Shown piece by piece: positions 34,129 to 44,203 of a DNA stretch of 64,000 nucleotides; the first letter of the stretch is position 1; each line of letters opens with the position of its first letter. This DNA is from Bacteroidetes bacterium GWF2_33_38 (GTDB lineage: Bacteria > Bacteroidota > Bacteroidia > Bacteroidales > GWF2-33-38). Under the pieces are notes generated by a model. It made no database searches. It was not told the DNA's origin and saw only the letters and a program-made list of their open reading frames with translations. Position numbers and translations under genes: made by a program. The stretch covers positions 62,001 to 126,000 of the forward strand of contig MEOF01000049.1 of assembly GCA_001769505.1 (NCBI GenBank), read 5' to 3'.

Positions 34129-37100
34129 TTATTTCACAATCAACTTTCCGGTTCCTAATTCTTTATTTTCAGAAATAATTCTAAAAATATAGAACCCTTT
34201 TGGAAGTTGAGTTCCATCAATAGTGAAGGTTTCAGAAGCAATGTTGCTTGCTTTAATTACTGTTTCGCCAATCATATTTACAACATGCAAATCATACTTA
34301 AATATTGAAGCTGGCAATGAAACACTAATCGTTGTAAATTCGCTAAACGGATTAGGATAAGCCGAAATTTTATATTTTTCTTTGCTCTGCTCATCGACAC
34401 CCGTAATAACGTAAACTATTTGAGATTCGCTTTCGCAACCATTAAGGTTGGTTACAACAACTTGATAATTTCCTTTGTGAGGAGCTTTAATATCTTGTGT
34501 CGTAGCATTTACCCACGCAACACCATCAATAAACCATTGGTAATCAACATTAATTACGTCTGCCATTAATGAATCTCCACTTTGGGTAATTACAGGAACC
34601 TCAGGAACATCGTAAACAACTACAGAAGTTGTGTCTGATTTGCTTCCACAACCAAAGGAATTGAAAACGGTCAGAAAGTAATCTCCTGAAGATATAACAG
34701 ATATGTTTCGACTAGTATCTCCAGTTGACCATGCGTACGAATCAGATACAGTTGAAGTTAACACAAGAGTGTCGCCCATACAGAAACTTGTACCCCCCGA
34801 GCTTGTAACTATTGGCGTCGCCGGATTTGGATTCACAGAAACATTAAATATTTCAGAAGTAGCCGTACAGCCGTAGAAATTAATAGCTTCAACAAAATAT
34901 GACCCTCCAGTTTTAATTACAACAGAATTTGTTAGCTCTCCTGTCGACCAAATGTACTCTTCAGAAGGTGTTGAAGTTAATGTGATGCTGTCGCCTTCAC
35001 ACAAAATCGTATTCCCTACAAACGAAATTTCAGGTATTTCTTGTGCCGGATTTACCGTAATGCTTGAATATTGCGACGTTGCTTTGCAGCCATACGAATT
35101 TGTAACCCTTACATTAAACATTCCTGTTTCGTAAACCAATATATTTCGGCTTGTATCTCCGGTTGACCAAAGATACTCTTCTTCAACTGACGATGAAAGA
35201 GTTACAGAGTCTCCATAACAGAAAACATATTGACCATTAACCGAAATAATCGGAGTATTCGGACTCTCATCAACAATAATGTTTTGGCACGCTGAAACTC
35301 GTTGACAACCATTTACATCGGTAATCATTACCGAATAGCATCCGGCATCGAAAATTGTTGCAAATGAATTGGTGCTTCCATCGCTCCATAAATACGACGA
35401 ATACGATCCTGTTGACAAAATAACACTGTCGCCGTCGCAAAAATGAGTCGTGCTTCCGGCAGTAATAATAGGAACCTCCGGTAAGTCAAAAACAGTAACA
35501 ACTACCGAGTCGGAAACTCGTTCGCAACCATTTAACGAAACCGTAACTAAGTAACTTCCACTTGTAATTGCAGATATACTTTGACCTGTTTGACCTGTTG
35601 ACCAATGATACGAATCAAAACCAAGTCCCGCATCTAAGGTTACATTGCCACCTTGGCAAAACGCGGTACTTCCTGATGAAGCAATCATTGGATTAATTGA
35701 AGTAACAGTAATTGTCAACGGATCTGACGTTGAATAACATCCATTTGTATTGAACGATGTTACCGTATAATTTCCGGTTTCAATTACAGAAATAGCTTGC
35801 GTAGTATCTCCAGGTGACCACAAATTGCCATCAACTATACTTGAAGTTAGTGTTATGGATTCACCTTCGCAAAACATGGTATTTCCCGAATACAAAATAA
35901 TTGGTTGCGGATTGTCCAATACAGTTACATCAACAGATGCTGACTGTGCAGAACATCCAAAACTATTATATGCGTATACCGAATATGATCCAGTATTTGT
36001 TACATTAATTGTTTGCGAGGTTAAACCATTCGACCACAAATAACTATCTGAAATGCTAGACGATAGAACCAATGTATCTCCTTGGCAGAAAGTTGTTGTT
36101 CCAAACTGACTAATTGTTGGATCCGAAGGATTTGGATTTACAACTACCGTAACTCCATCTGAAACAATGTTACACGATTGGTTTGTAATCGTTACATTGT
36201 AAACTCCACCTTCAAAAACTTTTACAAACGATTCTGTGCTTCCGTTTGACCAAACATATGAATCGTAACCAACAGAAGCTCCAATGATTACAGAATCGCC
36301 TTCGCATAGATTTGTACTTCCAGAAACCGATAAATTGCTGTTTGTTTCAATAGCATCAACCGATATAACATTTGATGTAGCATAACAACCAAAGCCATTG
36401 TAAACATTCACGTAATAGTTGTTAGAACTGTATGCAACAATGAAATTAGAAGTTTCGCCAGTTGACCAAACATTATTGTTAAGTACACTTGAAACCAACA
36501 ACACGCTATCACCACTACAGAATGTAGTTGCTGTCATTGCTGTTATGGTTGGAGAAATAGGCGACGGGTAAACCGATACGGAAACCGTGTTTGATTCTCC
36601 TACACAAGCTACATTCGTAACTGTAACTTTATAGGTTCCCGCTGTAGTTGCACTAATCATTTGCGTGGTTTCGCCTGTTGACCAAAGATAATTTGAATAA
36701 CCATTTCCTCCATCTAAGATTACTTCGTCGCCATCGCAAATGTTCAATGAGCCGTGAACAATAATATCAGGATTGGAAGAGGTTGCTGTTACCGTTTGAA
36801 CAACTGAAGACGTAGAACAACCATAACTATTAATTGCTGAAACCGTAAAATTACCAGACGAATAAATGGTAATTTCCTGAGTTGTGTCTCCAGTTGACCA
36901 TAAATATTCGCTAGCCGAAGATGCGGTTAATTTTACGCTATCGCCAATACAAAATTCGGTAGCTCCATCAGCTGTAATAGTTGGCATAGCCGGATTTGGA
37001 TTTACAGTAATCATTTGAATTGGAGAAATTCGTTGACAACCGTCGTTTGTAACAGTTACCGAATACGCTCCGCCTAATGTTACGTTAATAGATGTTGTTG

Positions 37101-38955
37101 TCGCTCCATTTGACCACTCGTATGTGTCAAAAGCATTTCCTGCATCAAGAGTAACGCTTCCCCCGTCGCAAAATTCGGTTTCACCATATACAGAAATGTT
37201 TGGATAAACAGGAATTACATTTACTATGGTTGCAACTGAAACACCTGGACAATTATCTCCATCAGTTACAATAACTTTGTAATAACCAGCTTCTGAAACG
37301 TAAATTGCTTGTGTTGTATCAGAAAGTTGAGTGCTTCCTTTCATCCACTTATACGAAGTGTAGCCCGCTTCTGCAGTCAACAACAAACTATCGCCTTCGC
37401 AAATTGTTGTTGAGCCTCCGGCTGTTATAGTTGGCACCGGACTAGAAGAACATGCGTCAACAAAAACAGCAGACGTATAAACTGGACTCCAATCTCCGCT
37501 GGCACTTTGAACCCTTACGCATAGCTTGTGAATACCTACCGATAAATAACCGGTAAACATTCCTAGATTAGCTTGCTCGACCGCACTGTTGAAATCGCCA
37601 TCGAAAGCCAACAAAGGAATTCCTGCACCATAGCCGGGATCTGTATCCCAATATGCTTCGGCAAGAGTAATGCTTAAATCACGAGGAGAAAGTAAGTTTT
37701 CGACAGAAACGACTGTTGAAAAAACAGGTCCCCATTGATTAGTAGCGTCTTTAACTCGGATATTTAAGGTATGAATGCCTGCGTCGGTTGGAATAATTGT
37801 CGTATTTTTAATTACAGCCTCAATCGCATTTTCGAAATTCCCATCAAATGCAATTAAAGATGTTCCTGAGCCTTGTCCGGGATCGGTATCCCAAAATAGT
37901 TCTCCTGCAACAATATTTGTATTTCGAGGAGTAAGTTCATCTTCAATACTCACTACGGTTGAGAAAGCAGGTCCCCAAGAGCCATCGTGTCCTTTAACTC
38001 TCACTCCAAAACGATGCAAACCAGCAGATGGTTGCGACACGTTTGAGCTGAATAAAGTTTCAATTGCTTGATTAAAATTTCCATCGAATGCCAATAGTAT
38101 AGTTCCCGAGCCTTCGGCATCGTCGTCGTCCCAAAAATATTCAGCTAATGAGACTTTTATATTTCTTGGATTTAAGACGTCTTCAACAGAAACAATCGTT
38201 GAAAAAACAGGTCCCCAATTGTTGTTGAAATCTTTTACCCTCACACCAAGTTTATAAATTCCGGCAGATGCTGGAATCGAAACCGAATTTTTAAGTATCG
38301 TTTCAATTGCCGAATCAAAATTACTGTCAAAAGCTAATAATGCAATATTATTGCCTTCGCCAGCGTCAGTATTCCAAAAGTATTCGCCTGCAGCAATGTG
38401 AATATCAGGAACAGCGATAACATTTTCAACACTAACAATTGTGGTAAAAACCGGTCCCCAGTTATTGTTGATGTCCATTACACGTATTCCCAATTTATGT
38501 ACACCCGGTGTTGCCGGAAGTGCGAATCCATTTTGTAGTAGAGTTTCTAAAGCGTTGTCGAAATTTCCGTCGAATGCTACCATCGGAATTCCTGCTCCTT
38601 CAGCTGGAGTTTCGTCCCAAAATATTTCAGCTTGTGAAATATGGATATCATTCGTTGTTAATGTATTTTCGATACTAACCACTGTTTTGAACACAGGTCC
38701 CCAATTTCCGGCATTATCTTTAATTCTAATGCTGATGGTGTGCATTCCTTGTGTTAGTGAAATACCATTTCCTACAACGCTTTCAATAGCACTGTTCAAA
38801 CTTCCATCAATTGCGAGCATTGGAGTATTTAATCCTTCTCCATTATCGTCTGCATCGATAAAATATTCGGCTTGAATTACTTGTGCCATGGCACTATTTC
38901 CTATCAATATCATGATAAAAAACAGCACACGTTTTAATTTGTTAAGCATTTTCAT
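34129..38955 (-). CDS. T9SS surface protein with six 80-aa repeats and 13-14 Ig-like repeats
   Basis: Secreted protein of 1608 aa. It has a signal peptide (1-24, ending AMAQ). Six tandem repeats of about 80 aa (27-497) have the consensus AEYFWDTDPGxGxGxxLLAFDGNF, followed by RVKDxNNxWGPVFSTIVSVE. Thirteen PKD/Ig-like modules of 70-80 aa (498-1450) carry FCxGDSVxL, YLWSTGDT and a C-terminal Cys, with a cysteine-free fourteenth. A type A T9SS sorting domain spans about 1528-1608 (AYPNPFSEFTTISV). The 80-aa unit has Asp-rich loops that could bind calcium. It follows the beta-helix gene by 60 bp. Probably an adhesin or matrix protein; the ligand is unknown. Confidence 0.88.
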   Translation of the reverse strand: MKMLNKLKRVLFFIMILIGNSAMAQVIQAEYFIDADDNGEGLNTPMLAIDGSLNSAIESVVGNGISLTQGMHTISIRIKDNAGNWGPVFKTVVSIENTLTTNDIHISQAEIFWDETPAEGAGIPMVAFDGNFDNALETLLQNGFALPATPGVHKLGIRVMDINNNWGPVFTTIVSVENVIAVPDIHIAAGEYFWNTDAGEGNNIALLAFDSNFDSAIETILKNSVSIPASAGIYKLGVRVKDFNNNWGPVFSTIVSVEDVLNPRNIKVSLAEYFWDDDDAEGSGTILLAFDGNFNQAIETLFSSNVSQPSAGLHRFGVRVKGHDGSWGPAFSTVVSIEDELTPRNTNIVAGELFWDTDPGQGSGTSLIAFDGNFENAIEAVIKNTTIIPTDAGIHTLNIRVKDATNQWGPVFSTVVSVENLLSPRDLSITLAEAYWDTDPGYGAGIPLLAFDGDFNSAVEQANLGMFTGYLSVGIHKLCVRVQSASGDWSPVYTSAVFVDACSSSPVPTITAGGSTTICEGDSLLLTAEAGYTSYKWMKGSTQLSDTTQAIYVSEAGYYKVIVTDGDNCPGVSVATIVNVIPVYPNISVYGETEFCDGGSVTLDAGNAFDTYEWSNGATTTSINVTLGGAYSVTVTNDGCQRISPIQMITVNPNPAMPTITADGATEFCIGDSVKLTASSASEYLWSTGDTTQEITIYSSGNFTVSAINSYGCSTSSVVQTVTATSSNPDIIVHGSLNICDGDEVILDGGNGYSNYLWSTGETTQMISATTAGTYKVTVTNVACVGESNTVSVSVYPSPISPTITAMTATTFCSGDSVLLVSSVLNNNVWSTGETSNFIVAYSSNNYYVNVYNGFGCYATSNVISVDAIETNSNLSVSGSTNLCEGDSVIIGASVGYDSYVWSNGSTESFVKVFEGGVYNVTITNQSCNIVSDGVTVVVNPNPSDPTISQFGTTTFCQGDTLVLSSSISDSYLWSNGLTSQTINVTNTGSYSVYAYNSFGCSAQSASVDVTVLDNPQPIILYSGNTMFCEGESITLTSSIVDGNLWSPGDTTQAISVIETGNYTVTSFNTNGCYSTSDPLTITVTSINPMIASSGSTAFCQGGNVTLDAGLGFDSYHWSTGQTGQSISAITSGSYLVTVSLNGCERVSDSVVVTVFDLPEVPIITAGSTTHFCDGDSVILSTGSYSSYLWSDGSTNSFATIFDAGCYSVMITDVNGCQRVSACQNIIVDESPNTPIISVNGQYVFCYGDSVTLSSSVEEEYLWSTGDTSRNILVYETGMFNVRVTNSYGCKATSQYSSITVNPAQEIPEISFVGNTILCEGDSITLTSTPSEEYIWSTGELTNSVVIKTGGSYFVEAINFYGCTATSEIFNVSVNPNPATPIVTSSGGTSFCMGDTLVLTSTVSDSYAWSTGDTSRNISVISSGDYFLTVFNSFGCGSKSDTTSVVVYDVPEVPVITQSGDSLMADVINVDYQWFIDGVAWVNATTQDIKAPHKGNYQVVVTNLNGCESESQIVYVITGVDEQSKEKYKISAYPNPFSEFTTISVSLPASIFKYDLHVVNMIGETVIKASNIASETFTIDGTQLPKGFYIFRIISENKELGTGKLIVK

Positions 38956-39015
38956 ATTTTGTTACTTTAATTTATTAATCTGTAAATCAGAAAAAAATCA
39001 TAAGTAATCATTATA

Positions 39016-40293
39016 TTATCTGTCAAATGCTTCGGCTTTAATATTCATTGTGTTACCAACTGTAATTCTTCGAGGAGCCATTAATAAATATACTCGAGCT
39101 GCTCCTGTAATTGGGAAATAATTGTCCAAGGTATATGAACCACCATAACATCCAATATCGTTTCTTGTTAAGTCAATATCATAATAAATTGAATCGGCAT
39201 TACCAGCATTAATTGCGTCAGAAGCTAGAGCTAAATTTCCGTCGATATCAATGGTTGCGTTTGAAGCAATTGAGTTTGTTCCATTATCGGTTAAACCATT
39301 AAATGGACTTGAAACGTATGAATTCATGTATGTATAAGATGCACTTACAATTCCTGAATTGCTTGCAAAAACTAATCCCCATTGAAGAGTTTCTGTGCTG
39401 TTTGCAATAATTAAATTATTCATTAAAGTTACTGTAGAATTTACCGGTGTGCTTGAAACCTGAATCCCTCCAGAGTAGTTTGTTCCACCTGAACCAATGT
39501 GGCGAGATAAAGTATTATTTTCGATTACATTCACGCCAGTATTTGAATTTTTTGCTGTAACCACGTTAATTCCGTAAGAATAAGTTGCCCAGCTACTGTA
39601 TGCATTTGCAATTTTTACATAATTGTTCATCATTGAAAAATAATGTGAAGAGCTTCCCCAATAAATTCCGCCATGAGTATAGTTTGGATAATTTGAGATT
39701 AATTTGTTTGCAATAATCATAATAGTATCGTTAGTAATGTTTGCATCTGAAGCTATTGTAACGCAATATCCATCAACTGCAGATATTTGATTGCCAATAA
39801 CTTTACCATATTTCATTGCAACTTTACCGTTGATAACAGTCGATACCAAATTCAAATCGTAATAATCGTAACTGAAATTCAAATTTCCACTTGTAAATTC
39901 GCAATTCATTATATTAACCACACAACGACTTCCTGCGTTGTTTGAAGAACCGTCGATATTTCCAAGTAGATTTTTCATTCCAATAAAAGTTACCGTTCTG
40001 CCTGATGCAGGAGTTATGGTAATACTACCTTGCATAACAAACATTTCGCCTTCGTTGTTGCATAAAAATTGTAAACTTTTATCAATTGTTAAATTTTCAG
40101 AGTATGGAGCTCCACCCGATTTAGGACTGACAATAATTCTGTCGCCATCGGCAGCAGCATTTATTGCCTCTGTAATTGTTGCGTATGCACCACCGGTTCC
40201 ATTTTCGGCTACTGCTAAATCAGTAGCATTAACGCCTGTAATAAATCCAAAATAAGCTACAAAGCTTAAAAATAAAGTAAAACTCTTTTTCAT
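39016..40293 (-). CDS. Secreted right-handed beta-helix protein
   Basis: 425 aa with a signal peptide (1-23, ending VNA). A pectin-lyase-like parallel beta-helix begins GGAYATITEAINAAADGDRIIVSPK and continues with repeated short strands (VINGKVAMKYGKVIG, VIENNTLSR). It ends ITVGNTMNIKAEAFDR, without a recognised T9SS domain, so it may be exported by another route or bound to its neighbour. Catalytic residues of polysaccharide lyases could not be identified. It lies 60 bp upstream of the 1608-aa repeat protein gene in the same direction. Confidence 0.82.
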   Translation of the reverse strand: MKKSFTLFLSFVAYFGFITGVNATDLAVAENGTGGAYATITEAINAAADGDRIIVSPKSGGAPYSENLTIDKSLQFLCNNEGEMFVMQGSITITPASGRTVTFIGMKNLLGNIDGSSNNAGSRCVVNIMNCEFTSGNLNFSYDYYDLNLVSTVINGKVAMKYGKVIGNQISAVDGYCVTIASDANITNDTIMIIANKLISNYPNYTHGGIYWGSSSHYFSMMNNYVKIANAYSSWATYSYGINVVTAKNSNTGVNVIENNTLSRHIGSGGTNYSGGIQVSSTPVNSTVTLMNNLIIANSTETLQWGLVFASNSGIVSASYTYMNSYVSSPFNGLTDNGTNSIASNATIDIDGNLALASDAINAGNADSIYYDIDLTRNDIGCYGGSYTLDNYFPITGAARVYLLMAPRRITVGNTMNIKAEAFDR

Positions 40294-40467
40294 AATAAAT
40301 TAATTTTAGTTAATGATTGAACAACAAATTTAAGAATTGAATTTAAGCAATTTATTTAAGGCTGTTTTTTTTGATAAGTTCAAAAAAAACGATGATGAAA
40401 TAAATGAATTCTGTCGTTTATATGTGGGTTTTTTATCGAAATCTTAAAAATGATTAACGAGTAAAAA

Positions 40468-40508
40468 AACAAAAAAGACCTTAACAAAAATGTTAAAGTC
40501 TTTTTTCG
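40468..40508 (-). terminator. Terminator downstream of amt
   Basis: AAAAAGACCTTAACA and TGTTAAAGTCTTTTT pair around an AAAAA loop with one mismatch. A T-tract is present on both strands, so it can act bidirectionally between amt and the beta-helix gene's upstream region. Confidence 0.7.
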
Positions 40509-40527
40509 GGGAAGAACAAAAAATTAT

Positions 40528-41745
40528 CTATAGAACTCCTTCGTCGTAAGCTTTTTCGCCGTGTAAAGCGGCATCAAGTCCACCTTTTTGAGCATCGTCA
40601 TCAACTTTTACAGGAGTAATTAAATTTATTATTACCAACATAACATAGGTAAAAACAAAAGCATAAATTGCAGTACCAATAACTGTTACGGTTTGTTTTA
40701 CTAAGAAACTAGAATCTCCAAAAAGCAAACCATCAGCACCAGCTGCATTTACTGTTTTAGTTGCAAAAACTCCAAGTAAAATACTTCCAAGAACTCCACC
40801 AACTCCGTGAACTCCCCAAACATCGAGAGCATCGTCCCATTTCATTTTGTTTTTGAACTGCACTGCTCCGTAACAAACTAATCCGGCAACTGTTCCAATT
40901 ATTGGCGATGCCCAAACCGGAACAAATCCTGCACAAGGTGTAATTGCGGCTAATCCGGCAATCGAACCGGTTAACAATCCGACAAATTTTGGTTTTTTCT
41001 CACGGCTCCATTCAATAATTAACCAAGCAATAGTTGCAAAAGATGCCGCAATATCGGTATTTAAAAATGCTGTTGAAGTTATAAAATCAACCGCAACTTC
41101 GCTACCTGCATTGAAACCATACCAACCAAACCACAAAAGTCCGCTACCAATTGCAACTAACGGAATACTGTTTGGAGTTGAATCTTTGTCAACACGAGCC
41201 TTAACATAAAATACTGAAGCCAAGGCAGCAAAACCAGCTGTAACGTGAACAACAATACCTCCAGCAAAATCTAAAACGCCCCATTGAGCTAATAAACCAC
41301 CGCCCCAAATCATGTGTACGAATGGATAATAAACTAAAATTTGCCAAACAGTTAAGAAAATAAAATATGCTTTAAACGAAACACGATTTACAAAAGCTCC
41401 GGTAATAAGAGCAGGAGTAATAATTGCAAACATCATTTGATAAGCGAAGAAGACATATTCAGGAATTTTTCCATTCGAATACATTGAAGTTGGAGAAATG
41501 CCATTTAAAAAAGCTTTTTGGAAATCACCAATTATTCCACCTTCGCCACCGCTAAAGCAAAGCGAATAACCAAAGGCAACCCAAAGCACAGTTGTCCAGC
41601 CAAGCGAGACAAAACTTTGAATCATAATACCTAAAATGTTTCTTTTTGTTGCCAATCCGCCGTAGAAAAATGCTAATCCGGGAGTCATCAGCATAACTAA
41701 ACTTGTTGCGAGCAACATAAACCCAGTTGAACCAGTGTCTAACAT
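40528..41745 (-). CDS. amt: Ammonium transporter
   Basis: Amt/Mep/Rh channel of 405 aa with eleven predicted helices. The start at 41745 (MLDTGSTGFMLLATSLVMLMTPGLAFFYGG is split by the typical MTPGLAFFYGG) fits family N-termini without a separate signal peptide. The twin histidines are in VHVTAGFAALA and WGVHGVGGVLGS. No GlnK gene adjoins it. The TorF-like gene lies 105 bp upstream in the same direction, a pairing that fits nitrogen-limited expression of both. Confidence 0.95.
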   Translation of the reverse strand: MLDTGSTGFMLLATSLVMLMTPGLAFFYGGLATKRNILGIMIQSFVSLGWTTVLWVAFGYSLCFSGGEGGIIGDFQKAFLNGISPTSMYSNGKIPEYVFFAYQMMFAIITPALITGAFVNRVSFKAYFIFLTVWQILVYYPFVHMIWGGGLLAQWGVLDFAGGIVVHVTAGFAALASVFYVKARVDKDSTPNSIPLVAIGSGLLWFGWYGFNAGSEVAVDFITSTAFLNTDIAASFATIAWLIIEWSREKKPKFVGLLTGSIAGLAAITPCAGFVPVWASPIIGTVAGLVCYGAVQFKNKMKWDDALDVWGVHGVGGVLGSILLGVFATKTVNAAGADGLLFGDSSFLVKQTVTVIGTAIYAFVFTYVMLVIINLITPVKVDDDAQKGGLDAALHGEKAYDEGVL

Positions 41746-41850
41746 AATTTTTGTTTTTTAATTATTAATTTGAAAGTTTATAATATTATCAAATTTGCAA
41801 AGCGAAAAATAAATTCGAATTCAAATTCTTATTTTTAATTTTCTGTTTTT

Positions 41851-42606
41851 TTAAAAAGATATTCCCGCCACCATATATATTTTTTCGGCTTGCGGATTTG
41901 TAATTAATGATACTGATAATGGTAGTTTATATTCGTCGGTAATTTTAATTTCTTTGGTTGAGGTAAATCCTAAATTTGTAATCCCATAATTGTCGCCATA
42001 AAATCCTGATTCGCCCTTGTTTTCGTCGGGATTCGTTAAATTAAATCCAATAAAAACAGAAAGGTTTTTGAAAGAATAGGCTAATTGCCCATACGTTGAA
42101 TACTGTATGCTTCCGGTAGTTCCATCGGTATTAATTTTTCGGGCGTCGGCTCCCCAAACATTTGCAGCAATAAGGACTGATAGTGGTAATTTTTCGGTTC
42201 CATTGAAAGCCAATGTAGTTTCAAAAACATGTCCGGTTGATGCTTCGTGAAGCTCAAAATATTTATAATCGGCTGTTTCGTCGGGGAAAAAGTAATCGGT
42301 AAATGTGATTGAAAATTTTTCGTTAAAAGTGTAAGCTGCATACAAATCGGCTTCTTGAGCACCCGTAAAATTTGTTGCAAAAGCTCCCCATGCACCAAAT
42401 GCAAATCCGTTTTTGCTGTATTCTATTCCGGGTTGAATGCTAGGCGATCCTCCAAAATCGATTCCTCTCCACACGTATCGGCTCATTAAATCGCAACTTG
42501 CACTAAATGGATTTGTGCTTTCTTCTGTGGTTTCTTGCGAAAAAGCAAAACTATTTATAAGAACTAAAAAAAGAGTAGAAACGATGATTAATTTAACATT
42601 TTTCAT
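41851..42606 (-). CDS. TorF-like putative porin (Gcw_chp family)
   Basis: Outer-membrane beta-barrel of 251 aa with a signal peptide (1-22, ending AFSQ). The hallmarks are SCDLMSRYVWRGIDFGGSPSIQPGIEY and an amphipathic strand pattern ending in Phe (YMVAGISF). Family members are often next to ammonium or nitrogen-uptake genes. Upstream on the minus strand, CATATTTG (42643-42636) matches seven of eight bases of the -7 box. Confidence 0.85.
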   Translation of the reverse strand: MKNVKLIIVSTLFLVLINSFAFSQETTEESTNPFSASCDLMSRYVWRGIDFGGSPSIQPGIEYSKNGFAFGAWGAFATNFTGAQEADLYAAYTFNEKFSITFTDYFFPDETADYKYFELHEASTGHVFETTLAFNGTEKLPLSVLIAANVWGADARKINTDGTTGSIQYSTYGQLAYSFKNLSVFIGFNLTNPDENKGESGFYGDNYGITNLGFTSTKEIKITDEYKLPLSVSLITNPQAEKIYMVAGISF

Positions 42607-43024
42607 TGCCTAATTTTTTTATTTTAAAACTAAGCAAATATGAAAGAAAAACCGTTTTTAGTCAATTGTGTGATTACGTAAAAATAAGTACGTGTTTTAC
42701 TTATTTTTACTGACCGAAAGATTTGTAAAAGGAAATTAGATACGGAGGTCTAAACATAGAGTTTACTCGCCATATCTTAAAATACTAAATTTTGCTCTTT
42801 GCTCCAATTCTCGTGTATGCTTTGGTCTGTTGTCGGAAAGGATTCCGACAAGGGCAGAAAATAACCTCAATGTATTTTGTAAACTCGTATAATCGCTTTA
42901 ATTTAGTCAAAAATTAAACTTTGATGAAGGTTCTTGACGAAATGATGTTGCACATGATGCAAAGAAGAAACAGCTTTTCATAAATTAAAACCTTGATTTG
43001 AGATAAAATTTGTATTTTTGTAAT
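42607..43024. other. Spacer upstream of the ImmA/IrrE gene, containing left cassette repeat
   Basis: Divergent spacer of about 420 bp. 42787-42941 is the left copy of a diverged direct repeat (listed separately). It contains a 9-bp perfect stem, TTGTCGGAA (42830-42838) with TTCCGACAA (42843-42851). 43012-43019 (TATTTTTG) is a possible -7 box directly before the ATG at 43025. No ORF. Confidence 0.55.
42787..42941 (+). repeat. Left copy of the direct repeat flanking the ImmA/PIN cassette
   Basis: Starts AAATTTTGCTCTTTGCT, identical over 17 bases with 44799-44815. It continues through GATTCCGACAAGGGCA, CTCGTATAATCG and TTGACGAA with scattered differences from the right copy. I estimate 75-80 percent identity by eye. 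Confidence 0.7.
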
Positions 43025-44203
43025 ATGGCAGAAAAGGCATACATAACAGCAAAAGTCTTTAAATGGGCAAGAGAATCAGCAAAGATGACTGAAAAAATTG
43101 CTGCATCTAAAGTTGCCGTTTCTATTGATAAGTTCAAGGATTGGGAAAATGGAGAAGATTATCCGACCATTAGACAGGCACAGACTTTAGCGAAAGCGTA
43201 TAGAAGACCATTTGCATTATTTTTTCTACCTGATGTACCAACAGATTTTCAACCTCTTCAAGATTTCAGAAAAACAGGCTCAAAAGAATTAAGTACATCT
43301 TCAATTTTCATAATTCGAGAAATACAACAAAAACAAGCTTGGATTAGCGAAGTAAACGAAGATAATAATGAAAACAGAGTTCCATTTATTGGCAAATTCA
43401 CTATTAAAGATAATCCAGTACTTGTTGCTAATGATATTCTTGCTACGCTAAATATCAACCCATTAAATTATAAATCTAATAATCCAATCATTGAATGGAT
43501 TGATAAGGCTGAATCAAATGGGATTTTTATTTCAAGGACTAGTTTTATCCATTCAAGGCTAAAGTTGGACTCAAATGAAATTCAAGGTTTTGCAATTGCA
43601 GACAACTTTGCTCCTTTCATATTTATTAATTCAGACGATTGGAATGCTCCTCAATTATTTACTTTAGTTCACGAACTTTCTCACCTTTGGATTGCCGAGA
43701 CGGGAATATCAAATGACGTAGAGCCATCAATAAAAAATGCTGGTGATTATAATCCAATTGAATTATTCTGCAATGAAGTTGCTGCAAACGCATTAATGCC
43801 TAAGAGATTCATTGACAGTCTTGATGATAAGGCTTTTGATAATGCTAAAGAAATTTTTAAAAATGCTAAAATAATTGGGGTTAGCTCTTTTGCATTATTG
43901 GTTAGAGCATTCAACCTTAACGTTATTTCATTAAGTGCATATAAACAATTGAAGCATTTAGCCGACATTGAATATAACGAATTCTTAAAAAGAGAAGAAG
44001 CAAAGAAAATTAAGCAGAAAGAGAAAGAAAAACCAGGCGGACCAAATTATTTTTTACTGCAACTAAACAGAAATAGTCGATTATTTACACAAACTGTATT
44101 AGATGCTTTTCGTGGAGGTGTAATTGAACCATCTATGGCAAGTAACTTATTAAATGTTCAGGTAAATAAATTTCCCAAACTTGAAGCACAAATGTACAGA
44201 TGA
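43025..44203 (+). CDS. XRE-family HTH fused to ImmA/IrrE metallopeptidase
   Basis: Antitoxin/regulator-type protein of 392 aa. An N-terminal XRE-like helix-turn-helix (about 5-60, VSIDKFKDWENGEDYPTIRQ) is joined to a zinc peptidase domain with HELSH (about residues 216-220, LVHELSHLWIAE) and a downstream Glu in FCNEVAANALMPK. COG2856 proteins of this fusion type pair with PIN-like toxins and are thought to degrade or repress under stress. The ATG at 43025 is chosen over an upstream in-frame start that falls inside the promoter. Its stop overlaps the next start (ATGA). Confidence 0.88.
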   Translation: MAEKAYITAKVFKWARESAKMTEKIAASKVAVSIDKFKDWENGEDYPTIRQAQTLAKAYRRPFALFFLPDVPTDFQPLQDFRKTGSKELSTSSIFIIREIQQKQAWISEVNEDNNENRVPFIGKFTIKDNPVLVANDILATLNINPLNYKSNNPIIEWIDKAESNGIFISRTSFIHSRLKLDSNEIQGFAIADNFAPFIFINSDDWNAPQLFTLVHELSHLWIAETGISNDVEPSIKNAGDYNPIELFCNEVAANALMPKRFIDSLDDKAFDNAKEIFKNAKIIGVSSFALLVRAFNLNVISLSAYKQLKHLADIEYNEFLKREEAKKIKQKEKEKPGGPNYFLLQLNRNSRLFTQTVLDAFRGGVIEPSMASNLLNVQVNKFPKLEAQMYR

